DNA of 64,000 bases from Auanema rhodensis (lineage: Eukaryota; Nematoda; Chromadorea; Rhabditida; Rhabditidae): NCBI GenBank assembly GCA_964057225.1, contig OZ059900.1:13965638-14029637 (forward strand), written 5' to 3'. Below are positions 17,924 to 30,400 of the stretch, piece after piece. How positions within the stretch are numbered: position 1 is the first letter of the stretch; every line of letters starts with the position of its first letter. Under the pieces are notes generated by a model. That model was given only the letters and a program-made list of their open reading frames with translations, was not told the origin of the DNA and did not search any database. The position numbers and the translations under genes were made by a program.

Positions 17924-20764
17924 ATCAGTTGCGTATTTTATTTCAGTAAAATTCTTTATTTATTCCAACAGAGATTGCACTATGCATTGATAGATAAATA
18001 AAAAAGAAAATATAAAAATATTTTAAGAAATGTAAGTTGGTTAAGTCTTCAAATTTTGATTTTTACATTTAATTTCAGATTTCTCAATTAGCTACAGCGC
18101 TTTCAATGCATTAACGTTATTAATATTTATAAAGTATCAAATGATTGTATCATATTTGAATGTTAACCATTCCTCCAACGTTATGGATTTCTTCATAAAC
18201 ATTATCAAAACATGTATGATTATCATATTCTATTGATAACTCAAATGGTGAAAAATATTTCATTGAACATGTTCAATTGTACGTATATATATAGCTATAT
18301 CTATGTATATATATATAGTTATATCAATTACTTTAATCATAATTTGTTAATTTTTTGTTCGGCTATTTCTTGCTATTTATACTACAATTACCTATATTTT
18401 ATATACTATGTTACATTTTTTGACAATTAAGCCTACGTGACAAATGAAAAGTGCATATTTTTTAATGAGATCTAATGTTTTGTCTTGTTCTCTTCTTTAC
18501 ATAACATCATTCTTATGATTGTTTGTGGTACTCATGAGCTCAAACTCTTGGCAGCTGCATTGTTCATTGCCTTTCAAATTTGATATACCAATATTACATT
18601 ACTAATAAAAATAACTTAAGCGTTACATGAGATGCATTTGTATAATATGTTGAACAACTATTGTATATGATTGTTGAAATTTAAAGAAGCTTTAATATAT
18701 CGAACATTTTTCTTTTTTTTTTAATTACGCTTCCTGTGGAATGCTTTCTATAAGATTTTTTATCTATTAGTTTTGAAATTTTATTTTATGATTTTCAACC
18801 TTTTTTTGCTTTTCTCTATGTACATAACGGTATTTTTTTCTTTTTTTTAAAGTTTGTACAATACATGACTAGTAATTTCATAACACCTCCATCCTATCTC
18901 TGCTATTGTATCATTTTTAAAATATGAAGAAAAAGTGCTTTGAATTGAATGCATTATCCTGATTTTTATACTTTTTCCCAGTTATATTGAATGAATCAGA
19001 TTAGTTCCCATTTATGTTGTTCGTATGAAAATTATTTTTACAGTGATAGCTTCTGAATAGATGTGTTGAAATTTTTAAAAAAATTTATGAAAATGCAGTT
19101 AATTCACCTTCAATTTCAAAATTTTCTTATTAAAACTATATCCATTTATACATAAGAAATATTCATTTATCATTTAGTTACCGAGCAGAATTAAAAAAAT
19201 TCTGAAAAAAAAATAATTTCGAGCAACTATATTTCACAGCTAAGTATGAGCAAGACATCTTATGTGGTTCAAGAATATAAAGGAGCTGGGGGTAATGAGT
19301 CTCACCAGTACTAGAAAGGCATTCAATGTCAGACACGCAGAACAAATAAGTCGATTCGAGCTGCATGCATATTTCTCTGAATATAACCTCCGTTCGATAT
19401 ATCCGTGCTTCTTCTTTGGATACTCAACGCTCACAACTTTATCAAAAATCCATTACAAGACGAGCATATCAACTCGTATTGCACTTTTATGTCTTACTAG
19501 CAGTTGCAACATCTTTTTTTTAATTTTGCGGCCGAAGAATAACTTTAGAAATATGAGAATATTCAAAGGACACTGTCTCAATTAAAATATCAGATAAGTA
19601 ACTCAGCTATTAAACTTGTTTTCAAACTTTTTACAACGTTGTCATCGTATTAAATTTAAATTAATTGTATATAAATGAACATTTTAACAGCTGCATTCAT
19701 GTATCTCCTTTTCTATACACTCAGTTTCTGTCATCAAAGCCTTATTAACATCAACAAACAAAACCGGCAATATAATTAAAACAGGATAAACCAAATATAA
19801 TAGTCCGTGTGAATATGTTTCGTTTCCGATTAAACCTTTTTTTTTGTTCTCAATTCAACACATGTAAGAGCTTTATTTTAAAAACTTGAATATTTTGAAT
19901 GCTAAGGAATTTTCAAATAAAAACTACGATTATTCATCATTTCAAAAAATAATCCCGTTTAATGAACGTTTTTGCCTATTGCAATTAGTTTCCCACACAC
20001 GAATCTAATTCCCATGCATACACCAAATGAAAGATCGATTCAAAAATCCAGCAGAAAAACGAAAAGAGATTGTTATTGTAAAATAAGGTTCACGTGCTTT
20101 TAAGCCAACAATTTTTTTTCTGCTTCATGCTGTTTTGTAAACACATTCTACTTTCTTTGCACATAAAATTCAAATCTTTTTTGTTTAATTATCCAATTTG
20201 AATACCAGGCGACTGTAAATATGGTTATAATCACTATCTGGCTTGTATTTTTAAAATGATGCTTCGTATTTCAATCGTATTTCAACAAATATAAAAACAT
20301 TATACTATATTAGTTGAATGATACATATCTCCAGAATTAATATCTCAATAATTCACATAAATCGATTATAGTTCGACATTGCATCTGGAAAAACCAATAC
20401 CAACGAAAACAAAACCATATATTAGCCTCACCAATTATCGATTGTTTCTAAGTACAACATAATCTACACATTTTTTTTGGAAATGTTCAAAATACTTTAT
20501 ATACTATATTCATATATTTATATATATTTATATAAATTAGTTTGTTAAAGCATTGTTTAAGCAACAGATCTAATACAAAGTTTTAAAAGCATAATGGTAT
20601 ATTTAAATTGTTTTATCCTATAATAATCCTTTTTTAAACAACATTCTTAAATATTATGCGCGCATTGTTTGTCATAAATTGACTCGTCAACTTTTTCTGA
20701 ATGTATATAATTTCAGAACAGAATTAAACTCATTTAATATATAAATATATTATAATAATTCGTG
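17924..20764. other. Gap between grk-1 and aex-3
   Basis: Contains the grk-1 3' UTR, TA-rich microsatellite sequence (about 18280-18330 and 20490-20540) and the aex-3 upstream region with a palindromic TGCGCGCA at 20657-20664. Positions about 19260-19585 hold a slightly GC-richer 107-codon plus-strand frame with open minus frames too; I see no splice or homology support for it. Confidence 0.4.
20657..20664. promoter_or_regulatory. Palindromic TGCGCGCA upstream of aex-3
   Basis: Isolated CpG-rich palindrome about 100 bases upstream of the aex-3 ATG in otherwise very AT-rich DNA. The same TGCGCGC core occurs upstream of sec-15 (54792-54798) and at 44238-44244. Possible promoter element; inference. 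Confidence 0.3.
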
Positions 20765-23700
20765 ATGATAACAGATAAGGAGAAAGAATTATGTCCACGT
20801 CTTATTGATTACTTTGTTGTAGTTGGAAAACGATTTCGTTCCAGGTATATTAATATTTTTTCCTACGAAAATGACAAACATTGCATTATTGAGCAATTTT
20901 CAGCAGTACAGTCTCAGAAAAAAACGAACTTCAACCAGGACAAATTCTTCATAGTTATCCAGAAATATTAAGAAGGTTTTAACAATATTTTCGAACAAAT
21001 TAGTTAAAAAATGATTTATTAGGTATCCTTCAAATGATCATGACGACTTTCCATTACCATCAGAAGTTGCAGTATTTTGTCAGCCAGAAGGATGCTCAAC
21101 ATTATGTATGACAAACATATTATTTTTGTTTATATATACTAAATTTTAGCTCATACAAGTTGGCCCATAGCACGATCAACTTTTTTTATGTTTCAACTAA
21201 CTGAAAAAGATTCAGCAAAAACTCGATATGGATTTTGTTACAGTTCTCATCAAGCATTTACACTGAATCATCTGTCACATGAATCAGAAGAGTCGTGAGT
21301 TGTCTTACAGACAGATATTATTAAAAGAATCATAATGTTAAAAAACTTATAATTTAGGCGCGAGGTGTCATTAACAAGTTTATGCCTTATATCACATCAT
21401 CCGTTTGTGTCATTCTTTGAAGACATTCTAACTTTTCTCCAGTCTATAATTAGTAACTGTGATGCCAGAACTAGAAAAGCATTGAATATCAAGTAATAGC
21501 TTCAGTTTCTGAATTCATAATGAATACTTTACTATCGTAGGAATGTAGTGTGGTCAGTATTGACAGGAAATTGGATTGAAACAATACCAACTCCTGCAAT
21601 AAAAGAAATAAAAGAATTGGAAACATATATCCTCACCTTACTCAGTGCACCTGTTCCAGTTCCTGGAAAGACGAAGCTTGTTATAGCTGTAAGATTTAAT
21701 TATAGTCTGTATTATAATTATGTGTTTTATTAAGCTTGTGCCAGATAATCAGCTGCCAGATTATCAAGTATGCTTACCTGATCATACAAGATTTAATCTA
21801 GTAGATTTTCCAATTTACTTACCATTCGAACTATTAGGGATAGATTTAGCTATTCAGGTCCTGACTGCTATAATGCTTGAATTTAAGGTAAATTATTATC
21901 AATCTAGTTCTCACTTTCCTAAAAAAAACTTATTTATAGGTTGTTATACAGTCAAAAAATTATAATGATCTTAGTCTCAGCGTTTTGGCGTTTATAAATT
22001 TATTGTATCCGCTTGAATACATGTTTCCAGTTATTCCATTACTTCCAACGTTTTTGCCATCAGCAGAACAAGTATTTTTTGAATTTTAGTTGTAACCAAT
22101 ACAATTTTTTTCCAATACAGATTTTATTGGCACCTACGCCATTTGTTATTGGTGTTCCTGCTATGTTTTTCAAACATAAAAAAATCAAAATTCCCTCGGA
22201 CATAATTTTAGTTGACGTCGACGCATGTCAAGTTATAGTTCCTGATGATATATGTATACCAGTGTTACCAGAACCAGAAGCAACAACTTTAAAGGTAGTC
22301 TTGCTCTGAAAACAACTTTAAGTCAATTTGGAAGTTTTTTTTAGAAAATTCTTGCCACTGCGCTAGAAAAAAGGTACACCATAAATGAAGCTCCCAGGCA
22401 ACCGTTACATAATCCAGAGTATCCACTAATATCTGATACTACAGATGTATCTTTTAGAATTGCAATGGTAAATTAAAAGTCAAACAACAATACTAATTCT
22501 ATTGTTTAAGGTCAAATTTTTCAATTCTCCAAACGTTTTTGGAGATTTCAGTGAGCATACTAGAACATTACGGTTATATCCTCGACCTGTTGTTGCACTT
22601 CAAACTGACTCTTTTTTGCGAAGTCGCCCAAATCAATGTCAATTTATTGTTGATCTCTGCAGGTGGCTTTTATATCCTATCATAGTATATTATTTTGAAA
22701 CAGGACGCAAGCTGTTGAATATTTTGCTGAATATTGTTTGTGTCCTTCAAACGAAACTTTTGTTCGGATACAGGCAGGTATTGAAGCCGACTGGCAAGTT
22801 GGGGACAAACCCAGATGGTACGCTGACAATTTAATGCCCGTGCGCTTTGTGGTATTCTTTACAATTTGGTACAACAAAATTCAAATCCACTTAGGTTTAT
22901 ACGGCATGTTCAAGTGTAGGGTCGTCTTTTTTCAAATGTGATGATGAATATCTCTCGGATAAAAAAGAAGTTGAAGATATTGCTTCACTTACAAGCTCAA
23001 GCAGTTTGAGTGATTTAATATGTGAACGTGTATCAGAAAGTCAGTTTTATAAATAATGATAAAAATAAGATATGAAAATATCTGTTTAGACGAAGATTGG
23101 CTAATCAAGCCTATAACTGAAGTCAGCCATGTCTATAAAGAACCTCTAGAATTAAAACTTCCAGAAAAGGATAATATATCGGAGAGTTCTGCTAGTAGTG
23201 GAAGGTTTGCTTATCATTTTTCGATGCATTCATTTTCTGTTTTGTTAGATCAACTCCATCCTCTGTCTCTACATCTGCAATGGGTAGTGAAGTAGATTTT
23301 GCTCGTTTAGCGAATAATATGGCTTTGAAATCGAATTCGAAAGTATGATATTCCGGCTAAATGTCCAAGAAAAATATGTTATTCTAGGGATCTTTCTCAT
23401 TTGATAATGCTGATGATGAAGATGTTGAAAGTACACCTGTTCCTCGTAAACGATTAGATCAAACTGATAATGATAACATGGATAGTGCCACAAGTACTGA
23501 AAACTCTAGTGATTCTTCAAATAGCTTTAGTAGTATAAAGAAAAAAGGACTTCGTCTCAAAGTTGGAAAATAAGAAATAAATATAATTATATTTTCATTT
23601 GTAGGGTTTATCTTCATTAACAGAATCTGGAGAAAAAGTTCTTGGACAGAACCTGATGTTCACTATGGTTGGATACGCAGAAAAATCGCAAGACATATTA

Positions 23701-26700
23701 AGTCAGGTACGACAATATTTTTATTGTATTATTGATCATTTTGTTTATATTTGTTTAAGGTTATTGGAAAAACAGCTCCAAAAGCTCAGGCGTTGAAAAA
23801 CCGAGCAATTGCACCTTTAACGGGTTCTACCGCAGATACAGGAAAATCGCCTTCAAACAGTAAATCTTCAATACAATCAAGCGTTCAAGCAGCTTCGCAG
23901 CAAAATAAAAATCAAATTGCTGTACGAGAAATTTGTGATCAGGTCATTTCCGGCCAAGGAGTTGGAGTTTTTACATACAATAAGTTGAAAAAGTAAGGAT
24001 ATGTCATATATGATTCAGGAATAATTATATTTAAAGATTAATGGAAGACGAAAGCTTACGAGAGCTGGCTTGCACTAAACTCAACTTAGGCTTGGAAATG
24101 AAATTACAAGAAGATGATTATGTTAAAGAAATAGTAATCTAAGCAGAATTTCTTGTTTTAAAATTTAATTTTAGCAACTTTCTCGTGCTCAGTACAAAGG
24201 CTACATCAGAGTTCTCCAAGCTTGTATTGCAGGCTTAGAGGTGAAATTGAAATTGTGAATCAAATTAATGGCTTAGTTACAGGCTTCGTTTAAAACCCCT
24301 GGATGTTGTGGAATGGCTAGCACATTCCATATACTTGAAATCTGTCACACACATTACTGGTCTCGCAATGATTATGCTACACCGACCAGCTCTTCACATC
24401 GTTTTGATTTTCTAACTCCAATTGATTTGAAATCCCCACTAATGTAATGTATATGCATGGGATACGAATTTTAACATTCTTTTATACAGGCCTACCTCAA
24501 AACCCATTCAAAAAGTGGATACTGAAGTAGTTAAACCAGATAATACAGTCACACAATCCATACAACAGGCTCCGTCTACAAGTGAAGTTGGTAAAATAGA
24601 AAATGGCAACGCAAAGAGCACAAAGAGATCACCACCACCAGTGCCTCCACGAATACCTCCCCGTCCAACCATCAATCAGGTTTGATTAATATATTTTTTG
24701 GAATTCTATATGGATGAAGCTTATGTTTTCCAATTAAGAACAAGTCGGCTAATGCTCCTACTTCATCAATGCCAGTGCAACCACCTCCAACTGGTCCACC
24801 TCCTCCTATACCACAGTCGTGTTCTGCTGCTTCAATAGGGCCGCCACCAGCTGGCCTTCCTCCTCCAAGGCCAATTGTAGACAAACCATCTGTCCAAAAT
24901 GGACCTACTACGGAAGACAGCAGCTGTTGTTTGAATCGAATAGATAAAACTCTTCCTGGCCAAATAGATATAGGGAACGCAGTAGTCAGATCAGACACGC
25001 TTGCAACTGATAGTACAGTACAAGAAAAAAGTACCGCTTCCAGTAGTAGCAATTCGGATAATAAAATTGCTGATCGCACCAAAATAGTTTTGCCAGGGCT
25101 CACTGATAATCGAAAAATTTCAACAGTGGATGGAACCAAGCACTATTTATACCAAGACCTCATATGTAAGTTTTTTTGTTTAAATGCTGACAAATGGTTT
25201 ACTCTCTCAGTACCCACTCATAATCCTTTATGGCAAAACCTTGTATTTTGGGAAAATGTTTTTGTGGATATAGTTGCACAAGAAAGGGAAATTGTAGGAA
25301 TGGATGAAGAACCTTCAGAGATGATTGATAGGTATGTATAATCATATTTAGTAGCATATTCTATTCCAGATTCATTCAGAAAAATTATAAATATAAAATA
25401 AAATTGATTTCAGGTACTGCCAGCTAAGCGATGTTGAGAAGAAAAGATTGGAGCTCGATGAAGATCGTCTATTGGGCACACTTCTGCATAATTTAACCAG
25501 TTTTATGATTATGTCGGGAACTGGACAGCAATCTATTCAAATGGTTACTTATTCATTCACAAAGTAAATAAGTTTCAATAAATTTAGAAAGTTCGACGTT
25601 TACTGGGAAAGGCGCACGTAGGTCTTTTAGCATCTCAGGGAATCAATAAATTATTAGACGACTTACCTTCAGAAGTAAGAGGCACATAATCTGATTGTCG
25701 AATCATTGTTTACTATTTCAGCAAAGCAATGCTATTCCATTGCGTCCGCTAGGCAGTAGACTTATACAGAAACTCAGCTTTGCCGTGTATCTCACACCAA
25801 ACGCAGAAGGAGAAATGATGTTTGTAGATGTATGCGAAGATGCGATGGTTGTTCGAGCTGTAACAGGCTGCGTAGTAGAGCGATGGTGGTATGAACGGCT
25901 TGTCAATATGACATACTCACCAAAAACCAAATTATTGTGTATATGGAGTAGACAAGAAGACAAAGTTCATATGCATACATTTTATACAAAGAAGGTTTGT
26001 GCTCATTTGAACGAAATAGTTTATACATTGAACTGAGTTTAGTGTAAAGAGCTTTATGAAGCTTTAAAGTCTGCAATGAAACGTGCTGCTGATCGAGGAC
26101 AGTATAACGTTGAAGATCGAGCATTGGGAGGCGAATTCCCAATTCACGATATAGAGCGCAATGAGGGTGGTTTAATTCAAGTGAGAAGTGATGGAATTGT
26201 TATATTATTTGAGAATCATAAAGTAAATTATGGTTTCGAAACGAAGTTATTGAAAATTTGAATAATTTAGTTGTTTATCGATTTGAAGAATATCAAAAAG
26301 TGCAACACTTTTGGAGGAAATATTTTTCTTCTTGAAGAATACAGTATGTTATTTTTATTTGTATTAATTTACTTTTTATAATTTGTTCTAGATAGGGAAA
26401 CCGGAGCAGTTAATGCCAGACGTTTTTATTCAAATATGGTGGGTTAATTAAATTTTTTTAAGATAAATATCAAAATTGCTGGTTAAAATAAAAACAAGCT
26501 ATATGCTAGCATCTTAAACATGAACGTTGTGTAGTGTTAACTCTGATGTTGTGAGAAAAAAAGTTCATTGTGATGTTGCTTTTTTCAAAACCATTTGCGT
26601 GAATACTGTGCTAATATTTGTATGAATAAGAGAAAATATTAATTTGGAATGGACGATGATCTACTTCAGGCACCTGCAATTGCTTTATCGCTGCATCGAG

Positions 26701-27496
26701 TATTTAGTGTGATGTTTGTGGCGAAGCAGTCAGACGAATAACTTCAACAATGACAGATTATACATATCTTCTTCATTACATGGATTCTGATTTGTTTAGT
26801 AATTGCATGTCTTGTAGCGCTGTTGTGCGATTTATGGTTTTTCAGACGATGCCTTCTGTAATAAGTACCGTATAGTTTTGAACTGTAGTATTAATAACGA
26901 TTCCTTAACAACCCTGGTGAAACATATCTTAATCCATATTCACGCATGCCTTAGCACATTTTTAATTTTTTGTTTATCAAATTCAAGTTGTTGTTATAAT
27001 GCTATAATAGCTTATTAGTTAGTTATAGTTAGTGTGTCAATACTTAATGTGTCTGTTATACGTGATTGTTATTACGGATTATTTATGCCTTAATTCATAA
27101 ATTTTATTGACATTTAGTTAATAAAATCACTCTCTGGCTTTATATTATAAATTATTATTTATTATTTCAAGTAAATCAAACTACTTATTAATGCGAATTA
27201 AAAAAAAATGAAAGAAAGAATATGATTTTTCAATTCAATTGGCAGCAATCAGCCATTCGAATGATTTTATACAGTTGTCAGCATTTTCATTTCGAATATC
27301 TAAATATTCTCGAAGTTTTTATAAATTTAATTGTTTCATGTGAATACTATTTGAGCTGATGCTTCAAACAATCTTAATTATATATAGTTTTCTTTTCAAT
27401 CAGGCTGATCAAATAACATATGCTGTTCTATGCGTCTTTTCTGTAGCGGCTGCTAAATCGAGACATGATGACATCAAAACTAATATCAGGAACTAA
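20765..27496 (+). CDS. aex-3: MADD/AEX-3, Rab3/Rab27 guanine nucleotide exchange factor
   Basis: DENN-domain exchange factor for RAB-3 and RAB-27 in synaptic vesicle release. It has 31 exons: 20765-20844, 20904-20975, 21023-21105, 21150-21294, 21358-21492, 21541-21688, 21735-21887, 21940-22071, 22121-22294, 22345-22467, 22511-22662, 22704-22851, 22895-23039, 23090-23204, 23249-23342, 23388-23561, 23605-23706, 23760-23992, 24037-24133, 24175-24240, 24283-24443, 24490-24679, 24739-25165, 25211-25331, 25414-25543, 25588-25674, 25722-25994, 26043-26222, 26271-26343, 26392-26438, 27404-27496; 1450 residues. u[28 protein letters not shown]/d[43 protein letters not shown]. Proline-rich SH3-ligand-like segments ([13 protein letters not shown]) lie mid-protein. 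The C-terminal block matches [41 protein letters not shown]. Least certain donor is 23561 (gttgga). The last intron (965 bases) contains an alternative final exon. Confidence 0.96.
26670..26741 (+). CDS. aex-3: Candidate alternative last exon of aex-3
   Basis: Inside the last aex-3 intron, after a good acceptor ctacttcag (26661-26669), a phase-0 frame of 23 codons runs to TAA. It can be joined to the donor at 26438. Its peptide ([16 protein letters not shown]…) resembles that of the distal last exon ([16 protein letters not shown]…): same first residue, Ile at 4, VFSV at 11-14, Asp at 22. The distal version is nearer the human MADD end (HEICYSVLCLFS). This suggests exon duplication with alternative 3' ends; expression is not shown by sequence. 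Confidence 0.45.
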   Translation, partial: APAIALSLHRVFSVMFVAKQSDE

Positions 27497-30400
27497 CCAG
27501 ACAAGTATGGAATATTAAGTCAATGAGCAAATCTGTAATATGTCATGGATACCTGCGTAGTCATAGTTTTAACTTTTCTTCTCTTACTACGTAAATTTCT
27601 TATATTTTACCAAAAGTAAGAGAAATAAAAAGTTTATTAATTATTTTTTTCTCCTTGTACTCTTTCTTCATCTGTCGTTTTCTCCTGTTTAAGCGCAATA
27701 ATTCGTATAATAATCATAGGCAAACAATAATTTTCAAAATAAATTAGTATATGAAGAGAAAATAAAAAACATATTACTCATATAACTTTTGTTTATTATT
27801 TTTTAAAATTCTGCTATAGACAACTAAGAAGTAGTAGCTATCTTTGTTTTTTACACTATGTATTATTACACTTATGCTCTGTATAATAAAAAAAATCACT
27901 GCATCATTTCAAAGAAAAATTTTGAATGTCTTTTCATGTGAACATGGCTGTATCTCAAAAAAGGAACTAGATTTCCAAGCTTTAATAAATAATGTATGTG
28001 TCTTGCTCTTTTTTTATTTTTTTCTCCTTTTTAACTTCGCGTTTGGATAACTTCATGAATTATGGAAGTAGAGGTAGTAGAATGCTTTTTATTGTTTTAG
28101 GATCAAATACAGTTCTTAATCAGTTGTTGATGAATTGCATAGTTTTCATTCCAATTATTTTATAAAATAATATACTAATAGGTTTGTGTGGCAGGGTTAT
28201 TGATATTTAGCAAAGCTGAGATATTCGACAGAAATGCTCGGAGTGTATTATGATGCCGATTCAAAATCATAGCTAATTAGTGGAGAACAATGATTTTTGG
28301 CTCTGTTAGCTTAGAAGAACATTAAGAAATTGGATGAATAATGAATTATTTATCTAATTAAAGCGTTCTCATAGAAAAAATGTAATATTTAACGACATTT
28401 CAGAATTGTAAATTTGGACCATTTTACTTTATTAAAATATATTTGATTTTTGATGTGAATAAGTTGATTCTTCATTATAATTTCAAATATAAACTCAACT
28501 AGAATTCAAAGCATAGTCCTTTTTTTAACCTCTTTTAACGGAAATTTCTTCTGCAGAAATGTAGACTGATTAGTAGCAACAACAATAAAAAAAACTTAAG
28601 AAGATTACGGAAAGGTTCAAAATTGAACTATTCTCTGTATATAGAAAGCTTAAAGCAAATTACTCGTTCGCATTGCTTAATCGACACCTACTTCCTCCAA
28701 AATTAATGGCTTAGCGTCATTGATTTAAATCTGAATAAAAAGCAGCCAGATTCTCTTTAAAATATTTTTACCCTTTTCTTACAACCTTTTCAAATTTCTT
28801 TTAATATATATATTTTTTTGTTGTTAAAAAGGTTTTCTTTAAATAAACAATAGGTAGAAAACCAATTTCCTTTTAGATAATGTGAGTGAACTCACCGAAG
28901 CAGAAGTAAGCATATGCATACATATATAATATATTTTGTCACAACTTAACATTATTTTAAAGTCCTTATACATGTTACCTGTTCATGAAAAAAGACATAA
29001 AGTTTGTCTTTTTCTAACTTTCGTTTTTGCTTCCTTGAATGATGCGTGAAGTAGAAGCAATCTGATACGTTTTGCTACTCAACAATCTCATATCTATATT
29101 TAATATAAAATATATAAGTAATACTATGCACACAAAGATATTCAATCTGTGAGCATTCCTTATACTTTCTTCATTTTGAGATGATGAACAGAACACTTCA
29201 ACTATTACATTTCATTCTGAGAAAAAGCTTATTGAAGTCTCATTCGTTCTTTTTCATTATAAGTTTCTAGACAGAAATCAAAAAATATTTCTAATCCTAT
29301 TTGCTGAAGTAGTACTTGTTTTCATGTTTTTTATCTGTTTAGTCATAAATCACACCCAACTTTTTTTATTATAACAGTATGAACAATTCATATTAAATAA
29401 GTAGATTCATAATTATTTTGTTTGGCAGCAATATAATGGATGAGTAATCCAATTTCAAAGTATATTCTGGATAAAATTTGTATTTGCCAACTTCAATATA
29501 TAGATTTATACTTTTGCTATCGTTATATTACTTTTTTTTGGTTATTTCCTGAAATTATTAAGTTTGAGTGGGTGTTTGTGTTTGAACTGCAGTACTCGTT
29601 GTAGTTTATTTCGTTAATTAGTTTATAAGTTGCTACGCTGTAACTTTATTATTCTTTCTCGTTAACTGATTCAATTTTTTGGTCCTCTGCTTTTGTTGTT
29701 AGTACGTCTCTAACCGAGAAATTTTTCAAATTTGATACGAGAAATCGATCATATATTTAATCCTCAAACGGCTGGTGCAAAATGCATTGGTGGTCACAAT
29801 TTCTTTACACTTTAATTAAACGTGTACGTTGTTGAAGAATTTTTTAATTAATTGTGATTCTTCTAACTGAAATGCGTAGCAAGTCTCCTTTTACAGTACC
29901 ACATTGTTTAAGAGTGCTGTGTGAACTGGCCTTGTTCACTTCTTTTTTTCTTCTTATTTGAAACATTATATTACATTTGTTCCTTATGGAGCATTAATTT
30001 ATGCGTTATTTGGCATATTCTTCTGTTTCTAATCAAAAGCATACAAATATTTGAATGACGTATGAATGAAGTTTGAGATAACCACTCTATTTTAAGAAAG
30101 TTTCTGAGAAGAGGATAATGCAACCTTTATAACATATATAGTTACACGTTTTTTGAACTTCCTCCATTTTTATGGAATACTTGCACCGTATGAAATATTG
30201 AGAAGCTTGCGAGCATGAGATTAAAAATTATATCTTTAGTTTTGTAATTCTGCATATGCTTTATTATAGGAATGTTTCTTTTGAGGTATAATGTTACATC
30301 AAGTTATTAATCATTTTTTTCTAGTTCAATAGACATATATAGCATATTGTTCGAATATTCATTACGTAATTTTATATTTTTCACGCATGATTTTCTGATT

